A stretch of 64,000 nucleotides of DNA, from NCBI RefSeq assembly GCF_025961835.1, contig NZ_JAOQOK010000001.1, forward strand, positions 992,001 to 1,056,000, read 5' to 3'. The notes under the pieces are model-generated. The model made no database searches. It saw only the letters and a list, made by a program, of their open reading frames with translations, and was not told the DNA's origin. Of the stretch, positions 52,658-63,993 are shown one piece after another (position 1 is the first letter of the stretch; each line of letters begins with the position of its first letter). The position numbers and the translations under genes were made by a program. The stretch comes from Sphingobium sp. B2D3C (GTDB lineage Bacteria; Pseudomonadota; Alphaproteobacteria; Sphingomonadales; Sphingomonadaceae).

Positions 52658-53149
52658 GTGACGACAGATAACAATCATCGCTTGTTCAGCGATGCCGCCG
52701 CCATCCACGCAATTGGAGAAGGGCTGCTGGATTGCACCTTGCCGCGCGAGCGGTGGACGCATGAGGCGCACCTCGCTGCCTGTCTCTGGCTGATGGTCGA
52801 GCGACCGGATATCGATCTGGACCGGGAGATCGCGCCGATCATCCGCCGTTACAATGCCAGCGTGGGCGTGCCGAACGATGATCGCCACGGCTATCATGAA
52901 ACGATCACGCGCGCGTTCCTCGGGGGAGTGCGGCTTTATCGGGCCGAGCATATAGGCGGTGCCCTGCTGGATCAGGTCAATAGCCTGCTGACCTCAGCAC
53001 AGAGCGCACGGGACTGGCCGCTCAATTTCTGGTCGCGCGAGCGTCTCTTCTCGGTCGAAGCGCGGCTGTCCTACACGCCGCCAGACCAGAATACGCCAGC
53101 ATTGGCGGCGTTGCTTCCCTACCTGCCGCGGGAACCGGATCGCGCCTGA
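52658..53149 (+). CDS. Conserved hypothetical protein, 163 residues
   Basis: The GTG start follows AGGG by seven bases. The soluble, largely helical protein contains LPRERWTHEAHLAACLWL near residue 28 and NDDRHGYHETITRAFL near residue 72, the kind of His-rich helices conserved in an uncharacterised proteobacterial family. The two HE and HGYHET motifs could bind metal, which is speculation. It precedes a MscS gene by 14 bases and may be co-transcribed with it. Confidence 0.75.
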   Translation: MTTDNNHRLFSDAAAIHAIGEGLLDCTLPRERWTHEAHLAACLWLMVERPDIDLDREIAPIIRRYNASVGVPNDDRHGYHETITRAFLGGVRLYRAEHIGGALLDQVNSLLTSAQSARDWPLNFWSRERLFSVEARLSYTPPDQNTPALAALLPYLPREPDRA

Positions 53150-53163
53150 GCAGTAAAAGGGTC

Positions 53164-54240
53164 ATGTTTCCCGACCATTGGACCCTGCCGCCATTGTTGG
53201 AATCGCTGATGCTGGGCGTTCTCGCCGTCCTGGCGGCTCTGGCTCTGCACTGGATCAGCGTGCGGGTGCTGCGCCGTCTACTGACCCATGCGCATTCGGA
53301 AGGTGGCCTCGCCTTGCTCCGCCGAGCGCAATGGCCGTCGCGCTGGCTGCTGGTCGCCTTCGCGCTGGCGTTCCTCCGTCCGTCGCTAACGTTGGGAGAG
53401 CGCGGTCACCTGATCTGGAGCCAGGCGGCGGCGATGATCGTGCCGGGATTGATCGGCTGGCTGGCGGTTGCCCTCATTCGGGGCACGCAGGATGTGGTCG
53501 AACAGCGAACGGATATCAGCGTAGCCGACAATCTCCGCGCCCGGCGAAAGCGCACGCGGACGGGCATTCTCGGCAGGATCGCCGTGGTACTGGTGATCTT
53601 CATCACCCTGTGCCTCATGCTGTTCAGCATCCCCTCGGTGCGGGCGGTGGGTGTGACGCTGATGGCCTCGGCCGGCCTTGCGGCCTTGGCGGTCGGCGCG
53701 GCTGCGCAGCCCTTGCTCAAAAACGTAATCGCGGGCATCCAGCTTGCCTTCACCGAGCCAATCCGCATCGATGACGTTGTCATCATCGAAGGCGAGTGGG
53801 GCAAGATCGAGGCGATCTACATGACCTATGTGGTCGTGGCGGTGTGGGACGAGCGACGGCTGGTCGTGCCCATCTCCCGCTTTCTCGAAGACAGTTTCCA
53901 GAACTGGACTCGCTCGACAAGTCAGTTGCTTGGCTCGGTTTTCTTCCACCTCGACCCAGCGGCCGATATCGATCAGTTGCGGGCCCGCTATGAAGCGATC
54001 GTGGCTGCATCGCCGCTCTGGGATGGGCGGGTGAAGGTGCTTCAGGTGACGGATGTGCGCCCGGACGCCATCGAGGTGCGCGGCCTCGCCAGCGCGCGCG
54101 ATGCGGGCGAGGCCTTCGACCTTCGCTGTGAGATTCGCGAGAAGGTGCTGGCCTTCATCCGTGATGAGATGCCTCAGGCGCTGCCCCGCCATCGCGGCCT
54201 GCTGGCGCGGGATGTCACCGAACGCGTGAACGCGGGGTGA
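53164..54240 (+). CDS. MscS-family mechanosensitive ion channel
   Basis: The 358-residue protein has four to five hydrophobic segments. The pore-lining helix is Gly/Ala-rich (VTLMASAGLAALAVGAAAQPLLKNVIAGIQLAFTEPIRIDDVV), and the beta domain has VVVAVWDERRLVVPISRFLEDSFQNWTR. The C-terminal domain ends after a DLRCEIREKVLAFI strand-helix unit. Such channels release solutes on hypo-osmotic shock. It follows a small hypothetical gene and is convergent with the ynfA operon three bases away. Confidence 0.92.
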   Translation: MFPDHWTLPPLLESLMLGVLAVLAALALHWISVRVLRRLLTHAHSEGGLALLRRAQWPSRWLLVAFALAFLRPSLTLGERGHLIWSQAAAMIVPGLIGWLAVALIRGTQDVVEQRTDISVADNLRARRKRTRTGILGRIAVVLVIFITLCLMLFSIPSVRAVGVTLMASAGLAALAVGAAAQPLLKNVIAGIQLAFTEPIRIDDVVIIEGEWGKIEAIYMTYVVVAVWDERRLVVPISRFLEDSFQNWTRSTSQLLGSVFFHLDPAADIDQLRARYEAIVAASPLWDGRVKVLQVTDVRPDAIEVRGLASARDAGEAFDLRCEIREKVLAFIRDEMPQALPRHRGLLARDVTERVNAG

Positions 54241-54243
54241 TCG

Positions 54244-54567
54244 CTAGGCCGTGCGTGGCCCCAACAGGATGATCGCGGCGCCGCACAAACAGACTGCGCC
54301 GCCCAGCAGATCCCAGCGATCCGGCCTGGTGCCCTCTGCAAGCCAGAGCCAGAGGAGGGCGCTGGCGATGTAAACACCCCCATAAGCGGCGTAAGTCCGC
54401 CCCGCATAATCGGCTTCCACCAGCGTGAGAAGCCAGGCAAAAACCGCCAGCGAGGCGAGGCCGGGGAGCAGCCAGAGCGGTGATTTGTCGAGCCGCAGCC
54501 ATGCCCAGAATGCGAAGCAACCGGCGATCTCTGCCAGCGCCGCGCCGATAAAGGCGAAAGCGGTCAT
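54244..54567 (-). CDS. ynfA: YnfA family (UPF0060) membrane protein
   Basis: The 107-residue protein has four membrane helices with the family blocks [51 protein letters not shown] and [21 protein letters not shown]. It is distantly similar to small multidrug resistance transporters, and its substrate is not established. Its ATG overlaps the nfeD stop (ATGA). Confidence 0.94.
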   Translation of the reverse strand: MTAFAFIGAALAEIAGCFAFWAWLRLDKSPLWLLPGLASLAVFAWLLTLVEADYAGRTYAAYGGVYIASALLWLWLAEGTRPDRWDLLGGAVCLCGAAIILLGPRTA

Positions 54568-55070
54568 TCCGGCTCCGGCATGTCCTTGCCGTCACGGGCC
54601 AAGTCGGGCGGGGCGAGGGGAACGGGCAGGGGTTCGACAATCAGCGCCGCGCCCTTGGTGCCCGTCACCCGCACATAGCTGCCGGCATCTGCATCCGGCC
54701 CAGTCGCCGTCCAGCTTCCGTCATCGACCTTCACCCGGCCGACGCCGTGATTGATCGGTTCGACCACCAGCAATTCGCGGCCAACAAGGCGCGCGGCCCG
54801 GTCATTGAGCATCGGATCTTGCGAGGCGACCGGGCGGGCGAGATACCAGAGCCGTCCGCCGCTCACCGAAATCGCGGTGAAGATGGCAAAGGCGAGCAGT
54901 TGGAACGCCGGATTGATCGGCAGGACCAGACTGAGTCCGGCCGTGAGGGCCGCAGCCACGCCCAGCCAGATGAGAAACACGCCGGGCACGATGATCTCCG
55001 CCCCGGCGAGGATCACCGCGAACACACCCCAGAGGATGGAAGGATGCATGCCGTCCAGCATCGGCGTCAT
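54564..55070 (-). CDS. nfeD: NfeD-family membrane protein
   Basis: The 168-residue short NfeD has two to three hydrophobic segments (residues 8-30, 33-70) and a C-terminal OB-fold beta barrel ([32 protein letters not shown]), typical of the NfeD1b class without the protease domain. NfeD proteins are operon partners of stomatin-like proteins, as here. It is joined by ATGA overlaps to the stomatin gene upstream and ynfA downstream. Confidence 0.92.
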   Translation of the reverse strand: MTPMLDGMHPSILWGVFAVILAGAEIIVPGVFLIWLGVAAALTAGLSLVLPINPAFQLLAFAIFTAISVSGGRLWYLARPVASQDPMLNDRAARLVGRELLVVEPINHGVGRVKVDDGSWTATGPDADAGSYVRVTGTKGAALIVEPLPVPLAPPDLARDGKDMPEPE

Positions 55071-56041
55071 GGCGTCCGCGTGTGAGGCACGCCGGTGCCG
55101 GACACGGGCCGTGCAGGCGGCGTTGCACCATGATCTCCCAGCGCTTCCTTGGCGAGCTGCCCGATCCCGCCCAGCGTCCCGATGAGCTGGGTGGCTTCCA
55201 CCGGGAAGAGGATGGTCTTGGCGTTGCTGGAGGTCGCGAACTTCTCCACCGCCTCGACATATTTCTGCGCCACGAAATAGTTGATCGCCTGGGCATTGCC
55301 GCCCGCAATGGCCTCGCTCACGACCTGCGTCGCCCGCGCCTCGGCCTCCGCCTCGCGCTCGCGCGCCTCGGCGTCGCGGAACGCAGCCTCACGCCGACCC
55401 TCGGCTTCGAGGATCTGCGCCTGCTTGGCGCCTTCGGCCCGCAGGATCTCGGCGCTCTTGAACCCTTCGGCATCGAGGATGTTGGCGCGCTTCTCACGCT
55501 CGGCCTTCATCTGCCGGGCCATCGCGTTCACGATGTCCTGCGGCGGGCGGATGTCCTTGATCTCGACGCGGGTGATCTTGACGCCCCAGGCATTGGTGGC
55601 GTGATCGACCACGCTCAACAGCCGGGCGTTGATTTCATCCCGCTTGGAGAGGGTCTCGTCCAGATCCATCGACCCCATCACCGTGCGCAGATTGGTGGTC
55701 GAGAGCTGGAGCAGTGCCGTATTGAGGTGGCTCACCTCATAAGCGGCCTTGGCGGCATCCAGCACCTGGAAGAACACCACCGCATCCACGGCCACCATGG
55801 CATTATCGCGGGTAATGATTTCCTGAGACGGAACATCAATCACCTGCTCCATCATGTTGATCTTGCGGCCGACCCGGTAGAAGAAGGCGGGATAGATGTT
55901 GAAACCGGGAGACGCGACTTCCGTGAACCGTCCGAACCGCTCAATGGTGTAGCGATGGCCCTGCCGGACGATCTTCACGCTGGCAAACAGATAGAAGATC
56001 ACCAGAATGGCGATGAACATTGCGAACGTGACCAGATCCAT
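55067..56041 (-). CDS. qmcA: SPFH/stomatin-like protein (QmcA type)
   Basis: The 324-residue protein has a membrane anchor at residues 3-22 and an SPFH domain (VKIVRQGHRYTIERFGRFTEVASPGFNIYPAF; DVPSQEIITRDNAMVAVDAVVFFQV; TLSKRDEINARLL). A long coiled coil rich in Ala/Glu/Arg (about 185-245) follows, then a stomatin C-terminus (SSNAKTILFPVE). It oligomerises in membrane microdomains and probably scaffolds NfeD. First gene of a three-gene operon. Confidence 0.94.
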   Translation of the reverse strand: MDLVTFAMFIAILVIFYLFASVKIVRQGHRYTIERFGRFTEVASPGFNIYPAFFYRVGRKINMMEQVIDVPSQEIITRDNAMVAVDAVVFFQVLDAAKAAYEVSHLNTALLQLSTTNLRTVMGSMDLDETLSKRDEINARLLSVVDHATNAWGVKITRVEIKDIRPPQDIVNAMARQMKAEREKRANILDAEGFKSAEILRAEGAKQAQILEAEGRREAAFRDAEAREREAEAEARATQVVSEAIAGGNAQAINYFVAQKYVEAVEKFATSSNAKTILFPVEATQLIGTLGGIGQLAKEALGDHGATPPARPVSGTGVPHTRTP

Positions 56042-56133
56042 GGTCGATAGCCTCCTGCGCTTGCGGTCGCTACTATGGCCCTTCAGAACAGTGCCGGAAA
56101 GCGGAATCGGTAGGATAAGAGGATTGAAAAGGC

Positions 56134-56982
56134 ATGCAGAAGCGTCGTCCGGTCGAAAGAATTGATTTGCCGTTGCGCCTCGTACGGACGCTGCTGTTCG
56201 TACCGGCGTCGCGCCCGCGCGCGATTGAGAAAGCGCGCCAACTCGACTGCGACTTCATCATTCTGGACCTTGAGGATTCGGTGATCGCCGAAGACCGCGA
56301 CGCGGCCCGGCAGCGCGCCGTGGAGGCTGTGCAGGCCGGGTTCGACGGGCGCCCCTGCGCCATCCGCATCAATGCCGAGGGGCGGCCCGAGCATGGGCTT
56401 GACATGGTCGCGGCGCGCAGTGCTGGCGTGCCCTATGTCATCGTGCCCAAGGTGATCGAGGCGCGGCAGGTTCACGACGTCAATCGCGTGACGCAACGGC
56501 CGGTCATCGCGATGATCGAGAGCCCGGCGGGGATCATCAACGCCCTGTCCATCGCGCGCGAGCCGGGCGTCTCGGCGCTGGTCGCCGGGACCAACGATCT
56601 GCGCCGTGGCCTCGCTGTGCCGCCTGATGCGCCGCGTAGCGCGATTTCCTATTCGCTGCAGTCGATCGTGCTGGCAGCGCGCGCCGCCGGTGTCGCCGCG
56701 TTCGATGGCGTCTATAATAACCTGGAAGATCCGGCCGGTCTGGCCGCCGAGTGCGACGAGGGGCGGCAGATGGGGTTCGATGGCAAGACCATCATTCACC
56801 CCAGCCATATCGATATCGCCAATGATGCCTTCTCCCCCAGCGGCCCGGCGGTAGAACAGGCCCGCGCATTGGTCGACGCCTTCACCGGTGGCGCCCAGCG
56901 CTATGATGGGCGCATGATCGAGGCGATGCACGTCGAGGAAGCCAAGGCCATCATCGACCGGGCCGAACACCTGCGCAGCTAG
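56134..56982 (+). CDS. HpcH/HpaI aldolase family, citrate lyase beta subunit-like (CitE-like)
   Basis: The 282-residue TIM-barrel protein has RTLLFVPASRPRAIEKA near residue 15, the metal/acid block LDLEDSV, AIRINAEG, IESPAGI (metal Glu) and DGVYNNLED near the C-terminal third, matching CitE-like and malyl-CoA lyase relatives. No citrate lyase alpha or gamma subunit genes are nearby, so it is a stand-alone C-C lyase or thioesterase acting on an acyl-CoA of unknown structure. It is divergent from the stomatin operon. Confidence 0.87.
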   Translation: MQKRRPVERIDLPLRLVRTLLFVPASRPRAIEKARQLDCDFIILDLEDSVIAEDRDAARQRAVEAVQAGFDGRPCAIRINAEGRPEHGLDMVAARSAGVPYVIVPKVIEARQVHDVNRVTQRPVIAMIESPAGIINALSIAREPGVSALVAGTNDLRRGLAVPPDAPRSAISYSLQSIVLAARAAGVAAFDGVYNNLEDPAGLAAECDEGRQMGFDGKTIIHPSHIDIANDAFSPSGPAVEQARALVDAFTGGAQRYDGRMIEAMHVEEAKAIIDRAEHLRS

Positions 56983-57036
56983 GCTTTGGATCGCGTCGTA
57001 ACGGATCGCTAACCTGCTTTCTTTACGAATCGCGCC

Positions 57037-57378
57037 ATGGATATTCCCGCCGCTTATGTCGCCCTGACGGAGGGGAGCCTGCACTTTCTCGCCCTTTCGC
57101 ATGAGCGTGCACATCTGATCGGCGGCTTGCTGCTGTATGCTATGGTCGCTGCCTGGCCGCTCACGCGCCGCCATCCGGCGTTGCCATTTGCTGTGGTGGC
57201 GCTGGCCGAGTTCATGAACGAGAGCCTGCAGGCCATTTATTATCGGTCGCTGCGCCTTGATGATACGCTGGCCGATCTGGTCTGGACGCTGGCCCTGCCA
57301 GCCCTTCTGCTCGCGTTGACGCAGATGATCGCCAGCGGTCGTGCGGAGCGCGGGGTGGTCCGTCCTGCCCTCGGATAG
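57037..57378 (+). CDS. Small membrane protein, VanZ-like
   Basis: The 113-residue protein has three likely hydrophobic segments. The pattern HLIGGLLLYAMVAAWPLTRRHPALPFAVVALAEFMNESLQ, then RLDDTLADLVWTLALPALL, resembles the DxxxDxxxN membrane motif of VanZ-like proteins. Function is unknown. It lies 54 bases after the CitE-like gene in the same direction. The 120 bases to guaB contain several C/G runs but no clear promoter. Confidence 0.7.
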   Translation: MDIPAAYVALTEGSLHFLALSHERAHLIGGLLLYAMVAAWPLTRRHPALPFAVVALAEFMNESLQAIYYRSLRLDDTLADLVWTLALPALLLALTQMIASGRAERGVVRPALG

Positions 57379-57459
57379 ATGCAAACCAGCCTTCGCGCCC
57401 TTCTCTTTGACGACCCCCTAGCCCTGCACGGGGGAAATGGTTACATGGGCCGCCACTGA

Positions 57460-58956
<1,497 letters not shown>

Positions 58957-58986
58957 AGATATCAGCCCTGCATTGGGGGCAGCGGT

Positions 58987-60180
58987 ATGACTCCCGCCGC
59001 ACGGGTCCAGGCCGCAATCGATCTGCTCGATCTCATCATCGCCAGTGCGCGCGATGATGGCGCCGCCGCCGATACGTTGATCGCCCGCTATTTTCGTGAG
59101 CGCCGCTATGCCGGGTCGAAGGATCGCCGCGCGGTGCGCGATGTCGTCTATCGCGCGGTGCGGGCTTATGGCGATCCGCCCTCCTCCGGCCGTGCGGCCA
59201 TGGTCGGTCTGGCGCGCGCGGATGCGGCGCTGGCGGCGCTGTTCGATGGCTCGGCCCATGCGCCGACGCCCTTGGGCGAAGCGGAACGGGGGCCGGATGG
59301 CTCGCGTCTGCCGGGCTGGACCGCCGAGACTTTCGCGGAACTGGTCGATGAGGCCGAGCAGGAAACACTGCTCGATCGTGCGCCTCTCCACGTTCGGCGT
59401 AACCCGCTGAGGGCAAGCGATGCGGATATTTTGGCGCGTTGGCCTGACGCCCGGCCGATCGAGGCAACGACATATGGCTATGCGCTGCCGGCCGGGACGG
59501 ACGTGCCCGATGATGGCATGGCCGAGGTGCAGGATGCCGGGAGTCAGCTGATCGCGCAGGCCTGTCACGCCACGCCCGGCCTGACCGTGCTCGATCTGTG
59601 CGCCGGGGCAGGGGGCAAGACGCTCGCCCTGGCGGCGGACATGGTCAAAGACGGCGCCCTTGCCGGGCGGCTGGTCGCGGCCGATGCGGTGCGTGACCGC
59701 CTCGCGCGGTTGACGCCGCGTGCCGAGCGCGCCGGCTATGGCGGACAGATCGAACCGCTGTTGCTCGATTCTGGTCGGGAGGAAGCGGCGCTCAAGCCGC
59801 TCGTCGGGCAGTGCGACCTCGTCTTGATCGATGCGCCCTGCAGTGGATCGGGCACCTGGCGACGCAACCCCGAGGCGCGCTGGCGGCTAACGCCGGCGCG
59901 GCTGGACCGCGTGGTTGCGCTTCAGGCGCGGCTGCTGCGGCTCGCGCTACCGCTGGTGAAGCCGGGCGGGCGCTTGGTCTATGCGGTCTGCTCGCTGATC
60001 GACCGGGAAGGGCGCGATCAAATTCAGCAAATCGTCAGGACCGATACCCTATGGCAGCTGGTACACTCTGCCGGGTCGGAACAGGCGCCGGGTCGTTCAT
60101 GGGGCGAGGGCACATTACTCACGCCCGCACATGACGGAACCGACGGCTTTTTCTTCGCGGTGCTCGAAAAACCATGCTAG
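58987..60180 (+). CDS. rsmB: RsmB-like rRNA (cytosine-C5)-methyltransferase
   Basis: The 397-residue enzyme has a short NusB-like N-terminal helical part and a SAM-binding Rossmann domain with VLDLCAGAGGKTLALAADM near residue 200. The two Cys motifs of m5C RNA methyltransferases are DAPCSGSGTWRRNPEARW (catalytic motif IV) and VYAVCSLIDREG (motif VI). The substrate is probably 16S rRNA. Exact position cannot be told. The gene follows guaB by 30 bases and may be co-transcribed with it. Confidence 0.9.
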   Translation: MTPAARVQAAIDLLDLIIASARDDGAAADTLIARYFRERRYAGSKDRRAVRDVVYRAVRAYGDPPSSGRAAMVGLARADAALAALFDGSAHAPTPLGEAERGPDGSRLPGWTAETFAELVDEAEQETLLDRAPLHVRRNPLRASDADILARWPDARPIEATTYGYALPAGTDVPDDGMAEVQDAGSQLIAQACHATPGLTVLDLCAGAGGKTLALAADMVKDGALAGRLVAADAVRDRLARLTPRAERAGYGGQIEPLLLDSGREEAALKPLVGQCDLVLIDAPCSGSGTWRRNPEARWRLTPARLDRVVALQARLLRLALPLVKPGGRLVYAVCSLIDREGRDQIQQIVRTDTLWQLVHSAGSEQAPGRSWGEGTLLTPAHDGTDGFFFAVLEKPC

Positions 60181-60230
60181 CGTCGTCGACCATGGCGTCT
60201 GTTGCGCAGGGCTCGATCTGGGAGACAATC

Positions 60231-60740
60231 ATGCGGTTCACCCCCGCCTCCATTTTACTTGCGAGTGCGCTTGCCCTGTCGGCGAGCAGTGGATTTTCCC
60301 AGCAGAGCGCGACGCCCGCGCCCAGCCCGCGCGCAGCCGAGTGGATGGCAAAGGGCAAGGCCGCCGCAGAGGCCGGTGATCTCAGCAAGGCCCGCGATGC
60401 CTATGAAACCGCGCTTCTTCTGGCGCCCGACCAGCCCGGTATCTTCATGTCGCTGGCCAAGATCGCCCGCGCCCAGAAGCTCCCCGGCAAGGCGATCCGC
60501 TATTATGGTCGCGCGCTGGATCTGGAACCTGGCAATCAAGCGGCCCTGCAAGGCGAAGGGCTCGCAATGCTGGACAAGGGCGCGGTGGAAAGCGCCCGCG
60601 AGACGCTGGCCAAGCTGCGCCTGCTCTGCAAGACGCCATGTGCCAGTGCGGATCAGCTGGCCTCCGCGATCGCTACGACCAAGCCGCCGGTCACGACGGC
60701 CGAGGCGGTAACCAACGCGCCGAAGGTCGAGCAGCAGTAA
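60231..60740 (+). CDS. Exported tetratricopeptide-repeat protein
   Basis: The 169-residue precursor begins at the ATG with GGGAGA five bases before. A signal peptide (MRFTPASILLASALALSASSGFSQ) precedes two or three TPR units: AAEAGDLSKARDAYETALLLAPD, AQKLPGKAIRYYGRALDLEPG and LDKGAVESARETLAKLRLLC. A Pro/Thr/Ala tail follows. Two Cys (CKTPC) near the end could form a disulfide in the periplasm. It is a general protein-protein scaffold of unknown partner, just downstream of rsmB. Confidence 0.85.
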   Translation: MRFTPASILLASALALSASSGFSQQSATPAPSPRAAEWMAKGKAAAEAGDLSKARDAYETALLLAPDQPGIFMSLAKIARAQKLPGKAIRYYGRALDLEPGNQAALQGEGLAMLDKGAVESARETLAKLRLLCKTPCASADQLASAIATTKPPVTTAEAVTNAPKVEQQ

Positions 60741-60762
60741 ATTCCGCAATATATAAAGCTGC

Positions 60763-61584
60763 TCAGCGCCCCATCAGGCGCGCGAGCATCACGAAATCGT
60801 CCACGCTGAGCGTCTCTGCGCGGCGGCTGGGGTCGATCCCGGCTTCCGCCAAAGCATCGAGCGCGCCCGGCAGCCCCTTGAGGCTCTGCCGCAGCATCTT
60901 GCGCCGCTGACCGAAGGCGGCGGCCGTCAACCGGCTGAGCGTTGCGACCTCGACGCCGCCGGGCGCGTCGGCCGGGACGATATGGACCACAGCGGACATG
61001 ACCTTGGGCGGCGGCGTGAAGGCTGACCGATGGACTTTCATCGCGATGCGCGCACGGCTGCGCCACTGGGCCAGTACCGCGAGCCGGCCATAGGCATCGC
61101 TGCCTGGCTGCGCGACGATCCGCTCGGCCACCTCGGCCTGGAACATGAGCGAGGCGGAAAGCCACCAGGGCGGCCACACCCCGCTCTCCAGCCAGCCGAC
61201 GAGCAGGGCGGTGCCGATATTATAGGGCAGATTCGCGACGATATGCGCCGGTCCGCCGCAGGCCTCCACGGGGTCGACCCGCAAAGCATCATCCTCGATA
61301 ATGCGCAACTGGCCCGGAAAGGCCGCTGCGACTTCGGCCAGCGCCGGAATGCAGCGGGCATCGCGCTCTACGGCGGTGACCTGCGCACCGGCGCGGAGCA
61401 GGGCACGGGTCAGCCCGCCGGGGCCGGGGCCGACTTCGAACACGCGTGCGCCGGCCAGATCGCCGGGAATCGCGGCGATGCGATCCAGCAACTGCTCGTC
61501 CAGCAGGAAGTTCTGGCCCAGCGCCTTGCTGGCCCGCAGGCCATGCGTGGCAATGACCTCGCGCAGCGGTGGAAGCGGGGTCAT
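60763..61584 (-). CDS. rsmA: 16S rRNA dimethyladenosine transferase (KsgA)
   Basis: The 273-residue enzyme dimethylates two adjacent adenines near the 3' end of 16S rRNA. The N-terminal block [18 protein letters not shown], the SAM site [16 protein letters not shown] near residue 50, and the catalytic [11 protein letters not shown] near residue 118 are intact. The C-terminal helical domain has [14 protein letters not shown]. The start overlaps pdxA as ATGA. Last gene of surA-pdxA-rsmA. Confidence 0.97.
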   Translation of the reverse strand: MTPLPPLREVIATHGLRASKALGQNFLLDEQLLDRIAAIPGDLAGARVFEVGPGPGGLTRALLRAGAQVTAVERDARCIPALAEVAAAFPGQLRIIEDDALRVDPVEACGGPAHIVANLPYNIGTALLVGWLESGVWPPWWLSASLMFQAEVAERIVAQPGSDAYGRLAVLAQWRSRARIAMKVHRSAFTPPPKVMSAVVHIVPADAPGGVEVATLSRLTAAAFGQRRKMLRQSLKGLPGALDALAEAGIDPSRRAETLSVDDFVMLARLMGR

Positions 61585-62609
61585 GAGGGCTGGCAGGGAT
61601 CGACCCAGGCGCGGCGATTGAGCTCGGCCTGTTGCGCCATGCGAATGGCAGCAATCATCGCGCCGGGATGCGCCTGATCCTTGCCGGCCAGATCGAACGC
61701 CGTGCCATGGTCGGGCGATGTGCGCACGATCGGCAGGCCCAGCGTGATGTTGACGCCCTCGTCAAAGTCCAGCGCCTTGATGGGGATCAGCGCCTGATCG
61801 TGATAGCAGCACAAGGCCGCGTCGTAGAGCGCACGGGCGCGGGGCGTGAACAAGGCATCCGGCGAATGCGGCCCGGAAATGTCGAGCCCGTCTTCGCGCA
61901 ATTGCTCGAGCACCGGAGCAATCAGCGTCGTTTCTTCCGTGCCGAGCATCCCGTTTTCGCCGGCATGAGGATTAAGACCGGCCATGGCGAGGCGCGGGTT
62001 TTCGATGCCGAACAGACGCTTGAGACCGCGCGCGGTGGCCAGCGCGCGGGAGCGGATCAGCGCGGCGGTGAGCGCCTCGGGGACTTCCGTATAGGGAATG
62101 TGGATGGTGAGCGGCACGACCCGCAGCGACGGTCCGGCGAGCATCATCACCACATTACCGCGCGAAACACCGCAGCGCTCGGCCACGAACTCGGTCTGGC
62201 CGGGGTGCGTGAAGCCGACTTGGGACAGCTGGGATTTGGAGACAGGCGCGGTCACCAAGGCGCTGGCGCTTTCCGCCCGCACCAGCCCCGTGGCCGCTTC
62301 CAACGCCTGAAACGCGCAGCGCGCGCCATCGATCGAGGGCTGGCCGGGGATGATCTCACCGGCGTCGGCGACCTGCAGGCAGGGCAGCGCCTTGCCGAAC
62401 ACCGCATCGGCTTCGATCGGGTCGCCGATCATCGCCACCGGGCCTTGCCAGACCGTAGCGATGGCGGCGCTGTCACCGACCGCAAAGAAAGGCGGAAGAG
62501 TGTGCTCGTCCCGGGCTTCCCAGGCTTTCGCGGTAACCTCCGGGCCGATCCCTGCGGGATCGCCCAACGATATCGCGATCGGCCGCGGCAGCGCGGACGC
62601 GGAATACAT
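61581..62609 (-). CDS. pdxA: 4-hydroxythreonine-4-phosphate dehydrogenase
   Basis: The 342-residue enzyme makes a precursor of pyridoxal phosphate. Family blocks are [17 protein letters not shown] at the start, [27 protein letters not shown] near residue 120 (metal-binding His), [17 protein letters not shown] near 210, and the C-terminal [23 protein letters not shown]. It lies between surA (13 bases upstream) and rsmA (overlapping), the classic order. Confidence 0.97.
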   Translation of the reverse strand: MYSASALPRPIAISLGDPAGIGPEVTAKAWEARDEHTLPPFFAVGDSAAIATVWQGPVAMIGDPIEADAVFGKALPCLQVADAGEIIPGQPSIDGARCAFQALEAATGLVRAESASALVTAPVSKSQLSQVGFTHPGQTEFVAERCGVSRGNVVMMLAGPSLRVVPLTIHIPYTEVPEALTAALIRSRALATARGLKRLFGIENPRLAMAGLNPHAGENGMLGTEETTLIAPVLEQLREDGLDISGPHSPDALFTPRARALYDAALCCYHDQALIPIKALDFDEGVNITLGLPIVRTSPDHGTAFDLAGKDQAHPGAMIAAIRMAQQAELNRRAWVDPCQPS

Positions 62610-62622
62610 CGTGCGGAAGACG

Positions 62623-63993
62623 TCAGTTATAGTCGATCACCGCATCGCGACGGAGGTCGCGCAGATATGTGCGTGCACGCTTGTTCACGCGGTCTTCCTC
62701 CATCTGCGCCATAATCGACTCCACCGAGGGTGCGCTCGCGTCTGGCGGATCGTCCCGGCCGCACAAAACGAGCGCGCGGACCCCTTCCGTTGCCGAGCCG
62801 AAGGGCGGCGTAGATTCGCCGACCTGCATCGAGAGCAGGATGGACTGGAGCTGCGGCGGCAGGTTGCGCGCCTGAATATCGTTTTCGATGACCGTCGCGC
62901 CGACGCCCTTGGCCATCGCCTCGACCGATCCACAGCCCTGAAGCTTCTTGAGCGCTTCCCCGAAAGCGTTGGCGCGGCGCTGGGCCTCGGCGGCCGAGGT
63001 GCCGGCGGGGAAGTCGATGGCGACCTGCTTGAGGCTCAGAACGGCGTCGCGCGCGTCGGCCATCAGCACCTGGCGCTTGTCGATCAGATAAACGAGCGAA
63101 AATCCGCCCGGAATGGCGATCGGGCCGGCGATCTGGCCGACCTGGAGCTGCTGCGCGGCTTCGGCCAGCGGCTCGGGCAGTTGCGCGGCGCGCACCCAGC
63201 CCAGATCACCGCCGACCGCAGCGGTCGATGCTTCCGAATATTGCCGCGCATAGGCCTGGAACGAGCCACCCTGGCGAATCTGCGCCATGATCTTCTGGGC
63301 GTTCTCGGCCACCTGCTGGCTGTTCGACGGGTTGGCGGAGAGATATATCTCGCCGATGTGGAACTCTTCCTTGCCCTTCGCGGCCTGGAGACGCTCATAG
63401 GTCGAGCGGACCTCGTCCTCGGAGACGTTCACGAAAGGCTGGACCTGACGCCGCAGCAGGCGGCTCCAAGCGACCTCGCCTTCGATCTGGCGCCGGATGC
63501 TGCGTGCGGACGAGCCCTGCGCGGCAAGATACTTTGCGAAATTGTCCGGCGTGTAGCGGAAGTTCGCGGCGACGCGCGCGAAGTTCTCGTCAAGCTCGGC
63601 GGCGGGGACGCGAATGTCCTTGGCCGCTGCCTCCTGAATCTGCAGCGTCTCGTCGATGAGGTTGCGCAGCACCTGCAGGCGCAGGCGGTCCTTTTCCTCG
63701 GCGCTGACATTGCCGCCATTGGCGAGAACTACCAGCGCGAGCCGCTGCTCCACATCCGTCTGCGTAATGACCTCGCCGTTCACCAGCGCCGTTGCGGTGC
63801 GGACATTGGGGTCGCGCTTGCCGAAGAGCACCACCGAGGCGGGAATATCGAGCGCGGACGCGGTCGCCCCGGCGGCGTCCTCAGCCTGGCCTTCCGGCGC
63901 TTGAGCAATGGCTGAGCACGCCAAAAGGCCCGTTGCGGCGCCTGCAAGAATCCGGGCGGTGAAACGGGAGGAAATCCTTTTCACGCTGTTCAC
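62623..63993 (-). CDS. surA: SurA-type periplasmic chaperone/peptidyl-prolyl isomerase
   Basis: The 456-residue protein folds outer-membrane proteins. A signal peptide covers about residues 1-32 (ILAGAATGLLACSAIAQA). The N-terminal chaperone module begins VRTATALVNGEVITQTDVEQRL. One parvulin domain (EFHIGEIYLSANP to FSLVYLIDKRQ, about 220-325) and a weaker second repeat follow. The start is a GTG seven bases from the window edge, with another GTG three codons later. The upstream gene, usually lptD, would lie beyond the window. Confidence 0.93.
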   Translation of the reverse strand: MNSVKRISSRFTARILAGAATGLLACSAIAQAPEGQAEDAAGATASALDIPASVVLFGKRDPNVRTATALVNGEVITQTDVEQRLALVVLANGGNVSAEEKDRLRLQVLRNLIDETLQIQEAAAKDIRVPAAELDENFARVAANFRYTPDNFAKYLAAQGSSARSIRRQIEGEVAWSRLLRRQVQPFVNVSEDEVRSTYERLQAAKGKEEFHIGEIYLSANPSNSQQVAENAQKIMAQIRQGGSFQAYARQYSEASTAAVGGDLGWVRAAQLPEPLAEAAQQLQVGQIAGPIAIPGGFSLVYLIDKRQVLMADARDAVLSLKQVAIDFPAGTSAAEAQRRANAFGEALKKLQGCGSVEAMAKGVGATVIENDIQARNLPPQLQSILLSMQVGESTPPFGSATEGVRALVLCGRDDPPDASAPSVESIMAQMEEDRVNKRARTYLRDLRRDAVIDYN